Shown here: positions 9,211-18,355 of the stretch, piece after piece
Numbering within the stretch: the stretch's first letter is position 1
Layout: every line of letters starts with the position of its first letter
From: Acidobacteriota bacterium
GTDB taxonomy: Bacteria > Acidobacteriota > Vicinamibacteria > Vicinamibacterales > JAHECP01
Reading direction: 5' to 3'
DNA: 63,379 nt
Assembly (NCBI GenBank): GCA_024641665.1
Contig: JAHECP010000013.1
Coordinates: forward strand, 1-63,379
The notes under the pieces: model-generated
Database searches by the model: none
What the model was told of the DNA's origin: nothing
What the model saw: only the letters and a program-made list of their open reading frames with translations
Translations under genes and position numbers: made by a program

Positions 9211-11727
9211 TCACTCGTGACGAAGCGCCACGAGCGGATCGAGCCGCGCGGCGCGGCGGGCCGGCAGGACACCGGAAACGACGGCCACCAGCAGCAGGAC
9301 GACGACCGTCGCCGCGATGCTCGCCGGGTCGTCGGGCTCGACGCCGAACAGCAGCGCGCGCACCGTGCGCGTGGCTGCGAGTGCCAGCGGGACCCCGACG
9401 AGCAGACCCGCGCCCGCCAGGATCAGCGCCTGGCGCAGAATCAGCCAGAACACGTCCGACCGTCGCGCGCCGAGCGCCACCCGGACACCGATCTCGCTCG
9501 TGCGTCGCGCCACGGTGTAGGCGGTGACGCCATACAGGCCGATGCAGGCCAGGAGCAGCGCGACGCCGCCGAAGAATCCGAGCAGCAGGGTCAGGGTGTG
9601 CTCCCGGCCGAGCGTCGCGTCGATCTGCGCCGCCTGGGTCGTTAGGCCCGTCACGGGCACGGTTGGATCCACCTCCCCAACGGCCGCGCGGATGGCGTCC
9701 GCGAGCCCGGCGATGGCGCCTCGCGCCCGAACGGCGACGTACATGCGTCCGAGGCCGGACTGAGAAAAGGGAAGGAACATGGTCGGCGCCACCGGCGAGC
9801 GGAGGCTGTCGTACCGGCTGTCCCGCACGACGCCGACCACCGCGATCTCCGCGTAATCGGGTCCGGACCACGTGAACGCACGACCGAGCGGCGACGCCGC
9901 GCCGAAGAACGCCCGCGCGGCCGCCTCGTTGATGACCGCCACCCGTGGCGAGCCGGGCTGATCCTGCAGGTCGAACCTTCGGCCCGCCACGAGCGGCATC
10001 CCCATCGTCTCGAAGAAGCGCGGACCCACCCGGTTCATCAGGATCGCGCGAGGCTCCCCGCCCTCCACCGTGATTCTGGTGTTTGAGATCCAGCCGCTGA
10101 TCAGCATGTTCTCGACGAGCGTGGCCGACGACACGCCCGGGATGGTCTCCAGCCGCTCGAGCACGCGGTCGTACAGCCGCGTCACGCGCTCGGGCCCGTA
10201 GCCGTTCAGCGTCGGGTCGAGGCGAAAGACCACGAGGCTGTGCGGGTCGAAGCCGAGCTCGACGCCGCCCAGGTTCTGGAGCGTGCGAAGGAACAACCCG
10301 GCGCCCACCAGGAGCGGCACCGAAATCGCGATCTGCGCCATCACCAGCAGGCGTCCGGCCGTTTGCCGGGGCGCGCTCGCGCCGATCGCCGCCGACCGCA
10401 CGAGTTGGGCCCCTTCGTCTCGCGCGAGGCGCAGCGCCGGAAGGAGCCCCACGAACAGGCCCGCCGCGCACGTGATGGCGAACACGGGTGCCGCGAGCGT
10501 CCGGACCGAGGGCGGAGCGACGGCCACCAGGCCCGCGTCGCTCGTCAGCAGGGCAAGGAGCGCGCGACTCCCCCACAGCGCGGCGAGCGCGCCGAGCCCG
10601 CCGCCGGCCGCGGCGAGCAACAGGCTCTCGGTCAGCATCTGACGCACCAGTCGGAGCCGGCCCGACCCCAGGCCGAGCCGAATCCGGTATTCGTGCTGGC
10701 GGGCCAGGCCGCGCGCGACGACGAGGCTCGCCACGTTGATGCAGGCGATCAGGATGACGAGCCCCGCCACGCCCGCGAGCACCAGCAGCGGCGTCTCGAC
10801 CGTCCGGCGCAGCGAGTCGAGCCCGCGCGCACCGGGCAGGAACCGAATCTCCGGCGACTCCGCCAGGCGCAGCGCCGGCAGGCTGGAGCCGGCCAGCCAC
10901 TGCCGCACCGTCGTCTCCAGCACTCGCTGGAGTCGGGTCTCGCTCGCGCCCGGCCGGAGCCGCGCCATCACGCGCACCCACCAGATCGTGCCGGTGTCGA
11001 AGAGCGAGCGTTCTTTGGGCGTCCAACGCGGCATGGCGACGGGCTGTGCCGCGAGCGGGAGTGTGACCTCGGTCGGTGGGAAGTAGCCGCCGTTCGAGAG
11101 ACCGACGAACCCCGGCGGCGTGACGCCGACGATGGTGAAGGGATGTCCGTTGACGGAAACCGCGCGGCCGACAACGGCCGGGTCGCCGCCGAATGCGCGT
11201 TGCCAGAACCCGTGACTGATGACCGCCACCGGATCCGCCCCGGGTCGATCGTCGGCATCCTCGATCGGCCGGCCGAGCACCGTCGACACGCCGAGGCCGC
11301 GGAAGTAGTTGCCCGACACCAGCGCGCCGGTCGCCGCGATCGACCGGCCGCCGACGGCGACGTTGACCTGCTGGAGAAAATTGAAGCCGAAGACGTCGGC
11401 GGCGTCGCCGGCGGCGCTTCGCAAGCCGCGGTAGAGCGCGTGGGCGTAGTTGCTGTTGTAGCCGCGGCCGCTCCGGGGGTCGCGGTACCCGCTCGAGTTG
11501 TACTGGCTGACGTCCGGTCCGTGGGACCCGCTGGCCCAGTAGATCAGGCGCAATTGGCCCGGATCGCGCACCGGGAGCGGGTCGAGCAGCACCGCGCGGG
11601 CGACGCCGAAGACCGCCGCGTTCGCGCCGACGCCGAGCGCGAGCGAGAGCACCGCGACGGTCGTGAATCCTGGCGCGTGCCCCAGCACCCGGAGAGCGTA
11701 CCGCGCGTCGGCCAGCCACTCGCGCAC
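9211..11727 (-). CDS. ADOP-family MacB/FtsX-like permease, intact
   Basis: An 838-residue permease without the prefix domain. TM1 is AVLSLALGVGANAAVFGVARA. The first periplasmic domain contains WQRAFGGDPAVVGRAVSVNG, and the first FtsX block contains LILIACINVASLVVARG. A second MacB-like periplasmic domain follows (PTLNGYGPERVTRLYDR), and the protein ends in LDPLVALRHE. The frame stays open upstream to 12327, but GTG at 11727 is chosen because GGGAGG lies 4 nt before it and the following residues (REWLADARYALRVL) are the family N-terminus. ADOP proteins resemble the permease half of efflux or lipoprotein-release transporters. No ATPase is encoded nearby, as is usual for the family, so its energy source and substrate are unknown. 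Confidence 0.85.
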   Translation of the reverse strand: MREWLADARYALRVLGHAPGFTTVAVLSLALGVGANAAVFGVARAVLLDPLPVRDPGQLRLIYWASGSHGPDVSQYNSSGYRDPRSGRGYNSNYAHALYRGLRSAAGDAADVFGFNFLQQVNVAVGGRSIAATGALVSGNYFRGLGVSTVLGRPIEDADDRPGADPVAVISHGFWQRAFGGDPAVVGRAVSVNGHPFTIVGVTPPGFVGLSNGGYFPPTEVTLPLAAQPVAMPRWTPKERSLFDTGTIWWVRVMARLRPGASETRLQRVLETTVRQWLAGSSLPALRLAESPEIRFLPGARGLDSLRRTVETPLLVLAGVAGLVILIACINVASLVVARGLARQHEYRIRLGLGSGRLRLVRQMLTESLLLAAAGGGLGALAALWGSRALLALLTSDAGLVAVAPPSVRTLAAPVFAITCAAGLFVGLLPALRLARDEGAQLVRSAAIGASAPRQTAGRLLVMAQIAISVPLLVGAGLFLRTLQNLGGVELGFDPHSLVVFRLDPTLNGYGPERVTRLYDRVLERLETIPGVSSATLVENMLISGWISNTRITVEGGEPRAILMNRVGPRFFETMGMPLVAGRRFDLQDQPGSPRVAVINEAAARAFFGAASPLGRAFTWSGPDYAEIAVVGVVRDSRYDSLRSPVAPTMFLPFSQSGLGRMYVAVRARGAIAGLADAIRAAVGEVDPTVPVTGLTTQAAQIDATLGREHTLTLLLGFFGGVALLLACIGLYGVTAYTVARRTSEIGVRVALGARRSDVFWLILRQALILAGAGLLVGVPLALAATRTVRALLFGVEPDDPASIAATVVVLLLVAVVSGVLPARRAARLDPLVALRHE

Positions 11728-12066
11728 AGGACCTCCCTCGAACGCCGCCGCTCCTTGGACGAGAAGCCCGGCTGAGGGGTTGGCCGCCTGCCCATCAGGA
11801 GCCCGTTGGGAACGCCCCGCCACGCTCACGTGCCCGGCGTGCGGTCCATCTCCTCCCTCCGACACCTCAATCCCGGACCGTTCGAGCTCAGCCGTCAAGC
11901 CCCTGGGACACGGCCCCAAGGACACGGACTCATGGGCGCCGCTTGATTCGGAGCAGCGGCCGGCCCAAAATGGGGTCAAAGGACAATCGGGACCGAAGCT
12001 GTTACGATCCGGAGCGGTGAATCCTCCGCCGGAAACCGACCGGCCTGCGGCTCGATCGAGGAGAAG

Positions 12067-12294
12067 ATGGATCGCTTGATCCTGCGCCGGGGGCTCCCCG
12101 AGAGCTACTACGAGTTCCTGCGGGTGTTCGCCGTCACCCGTGGACTCGTCCTGACGATCGACCGGAGAACAGGCGACCGGCGGCAGGAACCTCGGGGAAT
12201 CGACGTCGATCGTCGGCACGGGGAGCGTCGCGCCGAGCCGCCCGCGACGTGGCGGACCGCGGACTTCATCACCGTCGAGGACCCGAAGAAGTAG
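12067..12294 (+). CDS. Small DRR-repeat hypothetical protein
   Basis: A 75-residue protein with a strong ribosome site (GAGGAGA) before its ATG. The N-terminal third is helical (RGLPESYYEFLRVFAVTRG). The middle holds two arginine-rich motifs, DRRTGDRRQ and DRRHGERRA, and the C-terminus is PATWRTADFITVEDPKK. DRRxGERR motifs occur in many short uncharacterised proteins of soil bacteria; no function is known to me. It lies between two minus-strand permease loci and runs opposite to both. The good ribosome site and motif content argue that it is real. Confidence 0.55.
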   Translation: MDRLILRRGLPESYYEFLRVFAVTRGLVLTIDRRTGDRRQEPRGIDVDRRHGERRAEPPATWRTADFITVEDPKK

Positions 12295-12323
12295 TCGAGG
12301 CACACCCGACGCGGCGTCGGCCT

Positions 12324-14228
12324 TCACTCTTCCCGCAAGGCGATCATCGGATCCACACGCGAGGCGCGGCGCACCGGCACCATCGTCGCCAGTGCGAGGC
12401 CGGCGAACGCGATCAACAGGAAGGCGAGGAACGTCGAGATCCCCAGCGACGCCGAGTGTCGTTCCTCCATCGTCTGCACGTGGTCAATCGGAATGCCGGG
12501 ATCGCGCGACGCGATCCTCTTCCTGACGACGGCCGCCAGCGCCGCGGGATCGGCCGCCGTTCGAATGACGAGCCACATGCGGCTGGTGGGATCCTGGGCG
12601 AGGGGATGGTAGACCTCGGGCAGGGGCGCGGAACGCGCGTACACATGGCGGATGTCGCCGACGACGCCCACGACCTCGAATGGCTCGTCACCCCGGCCGG
12701 AGAAGAGACGCTTTCCCACGGCGTTGCCGCCGAAATGCAGGCGTTCGGCCGTCTGGTTCACGATCGCCACGAGCTGAGCCCCCGGCCGGTCGGCCTCCGT
12801 GAACAGGCGGCCGCGTCGAAGCGGGATGCCCAGCGCCTGGAAGTACTCCGGCGTGACCGTTCGATACTGGCCACGGATGCGGTCTGTCGCCGCCGTGCGC
12901 TCGCTGCCGGCCCCCTCGACCACGAACCCCTGGAACGGCGCGGTGCCGCCCATCGGCAAGGTGTTCGCCGCCGCCGCGGCGTCGACGCCGGGCAGCCGCC
13001 GCAGCGCGTCCAGCAGCTCCAGGTAGAAGCGGACACCGTTGTCCCCCCGGTACTTCTGCCCGGGCAGCACGGTGCGCATGGTCAGCAGGTGATCAGTACG
13101 AAAGCCCAACGGCACGCGCTCGACCCGCCAGAGGCTGATCAGCATCAGCCCTGCGCAGACGGCCAGAATCAACGCGAGGCCTGTCTCGCCGGCGACCAGC
13201 AGTCGCATCAGGCTCGCGCTGCCCCGGCCGCGTCCCGAGGTCCGGCTGCCGTCTCTCAACTGGCGGTTCGGATCGACGGCCGATGCCTGGACCGCCGGGA
13301 TCAGGCCGAAGGCGACCGCCGAGAGCCCCGCCACCGCCGCCGTGAACCCGATCACGAGAGGATCGATCCCGACCGCCGCGGCTCTCGGCAGGTCCGGACC
13401 CGCCAGCCGGACGAGCACGCCGACGCACCAGCGCGCCCCCGCCAGCCCCAGGACGCCGCCCGCCACGGCGACCACGAGCGATTCGGCGAGCAACTGCCGC
13501 CCGAGACGGCCGCGGCCGGCGCCGATGGCGACCCGGATCGCCATTTCGCGCCTGCGCGTCATGCCACGCGCCAGCTGAAGGTGCGCGACGTTCGCACAGA
13601 CAATGACGAGCACGAATCCGACGGCGCCGAACAGCAGGAGCAGCGTGCGGCGCACCCCGTGCACGATTTCCGTCTGCAACGGCGCCACATCCGCGGATGA
13701 TGCGCCGTGTGTCACCTGTCGGGTGATCGCGTCGAGCTCCGCGCGCGCCTGTTCGACCGTGGCACCGGGTCTCAGCCTTCCGATGGTCCTGAGGTCGTAG
13801 CGGCTGGCGGCGTTCGGCCCCGAGAAGGTCAGCGCGAGCGGCAGCCAGAACTCCGTCTCGCGCGCCGCAACGACCGCCTGGCGGCCATCGAGCGGCTCGA
13901 AGCGAAAGCCCGGCGGCAGGACGCCGATCACGGTCCGCGCCCGGCCTCCAAGCGTGACCGGCCGGCCGATGACCGTATCCCGCCCTCCGAACAGGCGCTG
14001 CCACGTCGCATGACTCAGGACGACGTCGTCGTCGGCGCCGGCACGGTCCTCGCCCGCCTCGAACAACCGTCCCCGGTACGCCTTCACGCCGAGCACCTCG
14101 AAGAGCGCGGGAGACACGCGTCCGCCCGCCAGCTCCTCGGCATAGCCGTCCCCGACGAACACCTGCGCCGTCGAGGTGAACGCCGCGAGGGCCTCCACCG
14201 TCCGGCTGCGGTTCAGCCAGCCATGCCC
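12324..14228 (-). pseudogene. ADOP permease lacking its N-terminus
   Basis: A permease body of about 630 residues that lacks roughly the first 80 residues, including the first transmembrane helix. It enters at the typical SRTVEALAAF segment and then runs normally: ATWQRLFGGRDTVIGRPVTL, VLVIVCANVAHLQLARG, LAVCAGLMLISLWRV, down to RASRVDPMIALREE. Upstream of about 14228 the matching sequence stops and the 5' end of an unrelated alpha/beta hydrolase begins. An internal GTG at 14198 keeps a long frame open, but the product would lack its export and anchoring helix. I call it a recombination-truncated pseudogene. Confidence 0.78.
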
Positions 14229-14476
14229 ACCCCCACGCCGCCGTGGATGAGGACGATGGGCTCACCCTCGCCATAGTCGAAATAGCGCGTGCTCACCCCG
14301 TTCACGTCGACGAACTTGGCCTGCAGGCCGTCCAGCTCGCCATTGGGCCCCACGCCGGCCGGTCGATCCGCTGCCGCTTGCCCGCCTGCCGTCTGGGCTG
14401 CCGGAGGCGCCTGTCCTCCGCATCCCAGGACGAGTCCCAGAGCCAGCGCCGCCAGGCCTTGACACGTTCGCCTCAT
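14213..14476 (-). pseudogene. Lipoprotein-type alpha/beta hydrolase, 5' fragment
   Basis: The first 80 or so residues of an exported alpha/beta hydrolase. A lipoprotein-like signal (ALALGLVLGCGG, with the cysteine in a lipobox-like position) and a low-complexity linker lead to the start of the hydrolase fold, VNGVSTRYFDYGEGEPIVLIHGG, the strand and oxyanion region seen in this superfamily. The reading then ends within a few codons at the junction with the truncated permease. A good ribosome site (GAGGAGGA) precedes the ATG at 14476, so the stub probably still has working start signals. No nucleophile elbow remains. Confidence 0.75.
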
Positions 14477-14945
14477 TGCTTCCTCCTCTGCTGATAATGG
14501 GGCCCGTCCGCCGGATGAGAGGTGCCGCGGGGTGCGGCTCCCGAAGTCGATTCGCTGAACCGAGACGAGCGGCAGGATTGGAGATCCTGGCCCCGGGAGC
14601 CTGGCGCACGCTCGCTGGCGCTCCGCGACCTGTGCGCCTGAGACAACCGGGCCGATTATCGCCCGGGCGGCGGAGGTGTCAAGGACGAAAGGTCCTGCAG
14701 AATCCGGATCCGATTGGCCAGGCGGCCGCGAGCGCCGATGACATCGCGACGAAAGACCAGTTCAAGTCGAGCTGGTACCTGTCGTCTTCCTTCGCGATCG
14801 ACGCGATCTCGCTGTTCACCAAGCCGAAATCGCAGTAGGCTCGAGCCGGGTGCCGGATGATGGTTTCACGCCGCCTGAGGGCAGTCATCTGTCAGTCGTC
14901 TGGCGCCCAACTTCCATCGATGCGGCTCCTTCCTCGAGCATAAGA
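14477..14945. other. Intergenic stretch with a possible 3' gene remnant
   Basis: No complete gene is seen here. On the plus strand near 14695-14838 a frame reads DPIGQAAASADDIATKDQF and then SSWYLSSSFAIDAISLF before a stop at 14838. This may be the 3' end of a lost gene, but I recognise no family and the opposite strand is open too. The upstream regions of the divergent hydrolase stub and the NmrA-like gene lie here; no promoter stands out. Confidence 0.2.
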
Positions 14946-15857
14946 ATGAGTGACCCGACCATCGTCGTGGCGGGAGCGACCGGTAATCTGGGCGGGCGCC
15001 TCGCGAGGGCTCTGCTCGAACGCGGAGCCAGCGTCAGAGCGCTCGTTCGCCACGGCACTGCGCGAGACAAGATCGAGCGACTGCAAGAGCTCGGTGTCGC
15101 GATTGCCAGGGTCGACTTGAGTCGCGCTTCCGACGTGACACCGGCATGTTCGGGTGCGTCCTGCGTGGTGTCTGCGCTGCAGGGATTGCGGGACGTGATC
15201 GTGGAAGCGCAGACGGTGCTGCTCGACGCGGCGATCAAGGCTGACGTGCCACGTTTCATTCCCTCCGACTACTCGATCGATTTCACCAGGCTGCCACCCG
15301 GAGAGAATCGCAATCTCGATCTGCGCCGGGACTTCCACGAGCGCCTCGACAAGACCTCGATTTCAGGGACCACGATCTTCAACGGCGCGTTTGCCGACAT
15401 GCTGACGGGCCAGATGCCGCTCATTCTCTTCAAATGGAAGCGAGTCCTCTATTGGGGGAATGCCGACCAGCGCATGGACTTCACGACGATCGACGACACG
15501 GCCGCATTCACGGCGAGCGCAGCGCTCGATCCGACCACCCCCCGCTTTCTGCGAATCGCCGGCGATCAACTCAGCGCCCGGGAGCTGAGCGCGGTCGTCA
15601 GTGAGGTGACCGGACAGAGGTTCCGCCTGTTCCGCGCCGGAGGGCTGGGCATGCTCGGCACGCTCATCACGATCGCGCGCACGATCGCTCCCGGAGAGAA
15701 GGCACTCTACCCGGCATGGCAGGGCATGCAGTACATGCATAACATGTTCGACGGCCGGGCCAAGCTGGAGCCGCTCGACAACGACCGCTATCCCGGCATG
15801 CGGTGGACGACTGCGCGGGACGTGCTCGCAGCGCGTCCGGCCCGCGCGATCAGGTGA
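14946..15857 (+). CDS. NmrA/isoflavone reductase-like NAD(P)-binding protein
   Basis: A 303-residue atypical short-chain dehydrogenase. It starts with the nucleotide-binding TIVVAGATGNLGGRLARALL, followed by VRALVRHGTARDKIERL, the place where the cofactor phosphate is usually read. The segment RFIPSDYSIDFTRLPPGENRN matches the NmrA-like lineage. These proteins act as NAD(P)-dependent reductases or redox sensors. The ATG at 14946 is preferred because the glycine motif then falls at residues 8-14, although the ribosome site is weak; ATGs at 14850 and nearby would add an implausible N-terminus. It stands alone between two degraded areas. Confidence 0.8.
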   Translation: MSDPTIVVAGATGNLGGRLARALLERGASVRALVRHGTARDKIERLQELGVAIARVDLSRASDVTPACSGASCVVSALQGLRDVIVEAQTVLLDAAIKADVPRFIPSDYSIDFTRLPPGENRNLDLRRDFHERLDKTSISGTTIFNGAFADMLTGQMPLILFKWKRVLYWGNADQRMDFTTIDDTAAFTASAALDPTTPRFLRIAGDQLSARELSAVVSEVTGQRFRLFRAGGLGMLGTLITIARTIAPGEKALYPAWQGMQYMHNMFDGRAKLEPLDNDRYPGMRWTTARDVLAARPARAIR

Positions 15858-15955
15858 ACCGCTGCCGCTTCCAGCCGGGCGGCTGGAAGTCGAACCGCCA
15901 CGGATGCTCGCGCCGGACCCGCTGTGGGTCTGGCCGCCGACAATCCCGGGCACAG

Positions 15956-16262
15956 CTACGATCGAAACTGAAGCTGCCAGAGAGCGACCGTTCCAAGCAG
16001 CCCGCCGAGCAGGGCCAGCCACCAGAGATCGACCGCCGGAACCGGGAGGGTATTGACCGTCAGCGTGTTCGTGGCCGCACCGCTGTTGCCCGAGGAGGAG
16101 GTCAAATTGCCGGAGGTGTTGACGTGGGTTCCCGGTGTGTTGCCGGTCACGTCGACGCTAACCGTGCAGCTCGTTCCCGGGATTACCGCGCCGTTGGTGT
16201 AGGTGATGACGGTCGCGCCCGTGTTGGCGGTCAGCGTGCCGCCCGGGAACGCGGGTCCTCTC
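15956..16262 (-). pseudogene. C-terminal remnant of a repeat-rich, membrane-anchored surface protein
   Basis: The minus frame ending at 15956 reads like the last 100 residues of a secreted repeat protein. One DUF11-like repeat end is seen (GTLTANTGATVITYTNG, PGTSCTVSVDVTGNTPGTH, NSGAATNTLTVN). It is followed by a C-terminal sorting-type tail (VPAVDLWWLALLGGLLGTVAL and a short end with one arginine). This arrangement resembles IPTL/PEP-CTERM-type surface proteins, although the exact sorting motif is not intact. Upstream of about 16262 the similarity stops, and no start codon or signal peptide is found. I read it as the stub of a much longer gene that was deleted. Confidence 0.55.
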
Positions 16263-16386
16263 GAGCATTACCGAAGAAGCCTCCGCTGGAACCGCTCTCC
16301 CGAAGCGCCGCCCGAGACGTGACGAGGTCGTCACGCGGACGAAGACCTGGGGCCGAGGGAACCCGGCCCTGTCGTACGCTTAATGG

Positions 16387-16602
16387 TCACTGAATCGTCC
16401 GCTTGACGACGCCCGCGTACCAGTCGCCGGGTGTGTCCAGGAGGCGCGTCAAGGCGCGCTTCGCCTCGAGGCGCGACACGAACACCGTGACCACGCTGCG
16501 CTGGTCGCTGTCGTTCCACGCGTCGAGCACGTGCACGACATGGCCGGCTACCCGACCCGGCTTCGCGGCGTGGCGCGTGGTCTTCTTCTTCTTCTTGGTC
16601 AT
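16387..16602 (-). CDS. Small lysine-rich protein downstream of the M20-like gene
   Basis: A 71-residue basic protein with a run of five lysines directly after MT, then HAAKPGRVAGHVVHVLDAW, SVVTVFVSRLEAKRALTRLL and WYAGVVKRTIQ. Its ATG follows GGAGAAG and lies only 14 nt after the stop of the M20-like gene, so it is probably cotranscribed. The basic N-terminus suggests nucleic-acid or polyanion binding, which is inference. I do not recognise the family. A long frame in the same register runs upstream through the M20-like gene but is only its shadow. Confidence 0.55.
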   Translation of the reverse strand: MTKKKKKTTRHAAKPGRVAGHVVHVLDAWNDSDQRSVVTVFVSRLEAKRALTRLLDTPGDWYAGVVKRTIQ

Positions 16603-16616
16603 GGCTTCTCCGCCAG

Positions 16617-18164
16617 TCAGGCGAGCGCGCGGAAGAGCCCCACGTACGACCCCACCGCCCCGTCCAACCCGGCCACCTTCGGGTTCGCCGATTCGATGAT
16701 GAAGTACTCGTCCGGCGCGTGCGCGCCGTCCCCGTGCCCCAGGCCATACATCCCGGCGGCCAGCCTGAGCGGCGCGCCGGTGAACGTGACGCCGGGCCAG
16801 GAGCCGGCCAGCCGCGGCCACAGCACGGGCTCGATCCCCGCCGCCCGATAGGCTGCAATCTGCGCCTTGACGAGCCTCGAGTCCGGCGACGTCTCGGTCG
16901 GATCGTATCCGCCCGTCATGTTCACCTCGATGTCGCCGAAGCCGTGCTTCGCGAGGTGCGTCTTCAGCAGCTCCAGCGTGCCCGCGGCCGTCATATCGGG
17001 TACCAGGCGCATGTCGATCTTGGCGACCGCGCGGTGCGGCAGGATCGTCTTCCCTCCCGGTCCGGTGTAGCCGCCGACGAGCCCCTCGATGTTGATCGTC
17101 GGCTGCGTGACGAGGCGCACGAGCGAGTCGTGCCACGGCTCGTCGCCGAACCAGTGCGCGACGCCGAGCGCCTTCTTCGTCGCCGCCTCGTCGCGCTTCG
17201 GGATCGACGCTTCGAGGATGGCCTTCTGCGCCGCCGACAGCGGGCGGATCTTGTCGAAGAAGCCCTCGACGGCCGGCGTATGTCCGTCGGCCCGGACGAG
17301 CGTGTCGAGCGCCTGCACCAGGTGCCACACCGGGCTGTCGATCTGCGCCTCGTAGCTCGAGTGCACGTCGTGCGTCGGACCGCGCCCCCACGTCTCGCCG
17401 GTGGACACCAGCTCGAGCTCGACGATGCCCTTGGCGCCGAGGTTGATCTCCACCGATCCGTCGAGCGCCTGGTTGCCGAGCGGAATGACGATCCCGACCG
17501 ACTTGCGGAGCGCCGCCTCCACGTCAGGCCTGAAGACCACCTGCGGGAAGTTGGGCGAGCCGATTTCCTCCTCCCCCTCCGCGACGAGCACCAGGTTCAG
17601 CGGCGGCTTCTGGCCTGCCGCCCTGAATGCATGGAGAGCCGCGAGGCAGGCCGTCTGCGGTCCCTTCGTGTTGGTGGCCCCGCGCCCCACGATGATCCTG
17701 CCGAGGCCCGGCTTGTCCACCAGGCGTGCCTCGAGCGGCGGCGAGCTCCACTCGCTCGGATCGAACTGCTTGACGTCATACATGAAGTACAGCGCGAGCG
17801 TCGTCGGCGCGCCGGCATCGAGCGTGGCGAAGACGCCCGGCTTCCCCTTCGTCGGCACGATTTCCACGTGCTGGAAGCCCGCGTCACGTGCGAGCTCGGC
17901 CATGTACTCCGCGCCCTCGGGATACCCGCGATTCTCCGCGGCGATAGACGGGCGCGCGATCCATTCCTGCAGCCGCTTCACCGTCGCGTCGTGCTCGGCC
18001 GCGATCTGCGCGATCACGGCGTCCGGCTGCGAGGCGAACAGAAACCCGCCATGGCCCCCGGCCAGGGCGAGTCCCGCCGCCCCTGCCGCGGCGCCGTGCA
18101 GAAACTCACGCCGGTTGAGCCCGCTCCGCTGGATGCTGTCGTCGTCCCGTGCCGTTGCCGCCAT
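16617..18164 (-). CDS. Tat-exported M20-family peptidase-like protein with altered metal ligands
   Basis: A 515-residue member of the M20 metallopeptidase fold. A twin-arginine signal (LNRREFLHGAAAGAAGLALAGG) points to Tat export. In the family, an HxD motif and a GRGxxDxKG motif bind the zinc pair. Here the first reads YFMYDV (Met128 where His is expected, Asp130 kept). The second reads GRGATNTKG (Asn165 where the bridging Asp is expected). The glutamate pair survives in VAEGEEEIGS, and late histidines in ILPHRAVAKIDMRLVP and GDGAHAPDE. It may be a paralogous lineage with different chemistry, or inactive. ATG 18164 follows GGAGGG. Upstream in frame lies a kinase stub, not part of this gene. 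Confidence 0.78.
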   Translation of the reverse strand: MAATARDDDSIQRSGLNRREFLHGAAAGAAGLALAGGHGGFLFASQPDAVIAQIAAEHDATVKRLQEWIARPSIAAENRGYPEGAEYMAELARDAGFQHVEIVPTKGKPGVFATLDAGAPTTLALYFMYDVKQFDPSEWSSPPLEARLVDKPGLGRIIVGRGATNTKGPQTACLAALHAFRAAGQKPPLNLVLVAEGEEEIGSPNFPQVVFRPDVEAALRKSVGIVIPLGNQALDGSVEINLGAKGIVELELVSTGETWGRGPTHDVHSSYEAQIDSPVWHLVQALDTLVRADGHTPAVEGFFDKIRPLSAAQKAILEASIPKRDEAATKKALGVAHWFGDEPWHDSLVRLVTQPTINIEGLVGGYTGPGGKTILPHRAVAKIDMRLVPDMTAAGTLELLKTHLAKHGFGDIEVNMTGGYDPTETSPDSRLVKAQIAAYRAAGIEPVLWPRLAGSWPGVTFTGAPLRLAAGMYGLGHGDGAHAPDEYFIIESANPKVAGLDGAVGSYVGLFRALA

Positions 18165-18260
18165 AAGCCCTCCACTCGACTGCACTTCGCCCATACCGCC
18201 GGCCCCAAGGGCGGCGTCGGCGACGCACGGGCCGAGCCTGCGGCCAGGAGCCATTGGCAT
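18165..18260 (-). pseudogene. N-terminal stub of a Pkn-type Ser/Thr protein kinase
   Basis: The frame directly upstream of the M20-like start reads GRRLGPCVADAALGAGGMGE and then V, which is the opening of acidobacterial Pkn kinases (LGPYxIxxxLGAGGMGEVY, with the glycine-rich ATP loop). After about 28 residues the similarity ends and the peptidase leader begins. It is in frame with the M20-like gene, so a start at 18260 would give a fusion. The stronger ribosome site at 18164 and the Tat signal argue against that. A second, similar stub is at 57776-57841. Confidence 0.6.
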
Positions 18261-18355
18261 GTCGAGTACTGCGGCGGGATTATACCAAGGCGGCCGGGTT
18301 CATCCGTCAGGTCCAGGCGTGTTCGGCGCGACCCCCATCGCGGCCGCGCATGACT

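Noticed and set aside
9211-11727. Complete MacAB or Lol transporter
   Set aside because: No ATPase or membrane-fusion gene lies beside any of the permeases; they fit the orphan ADOP family.
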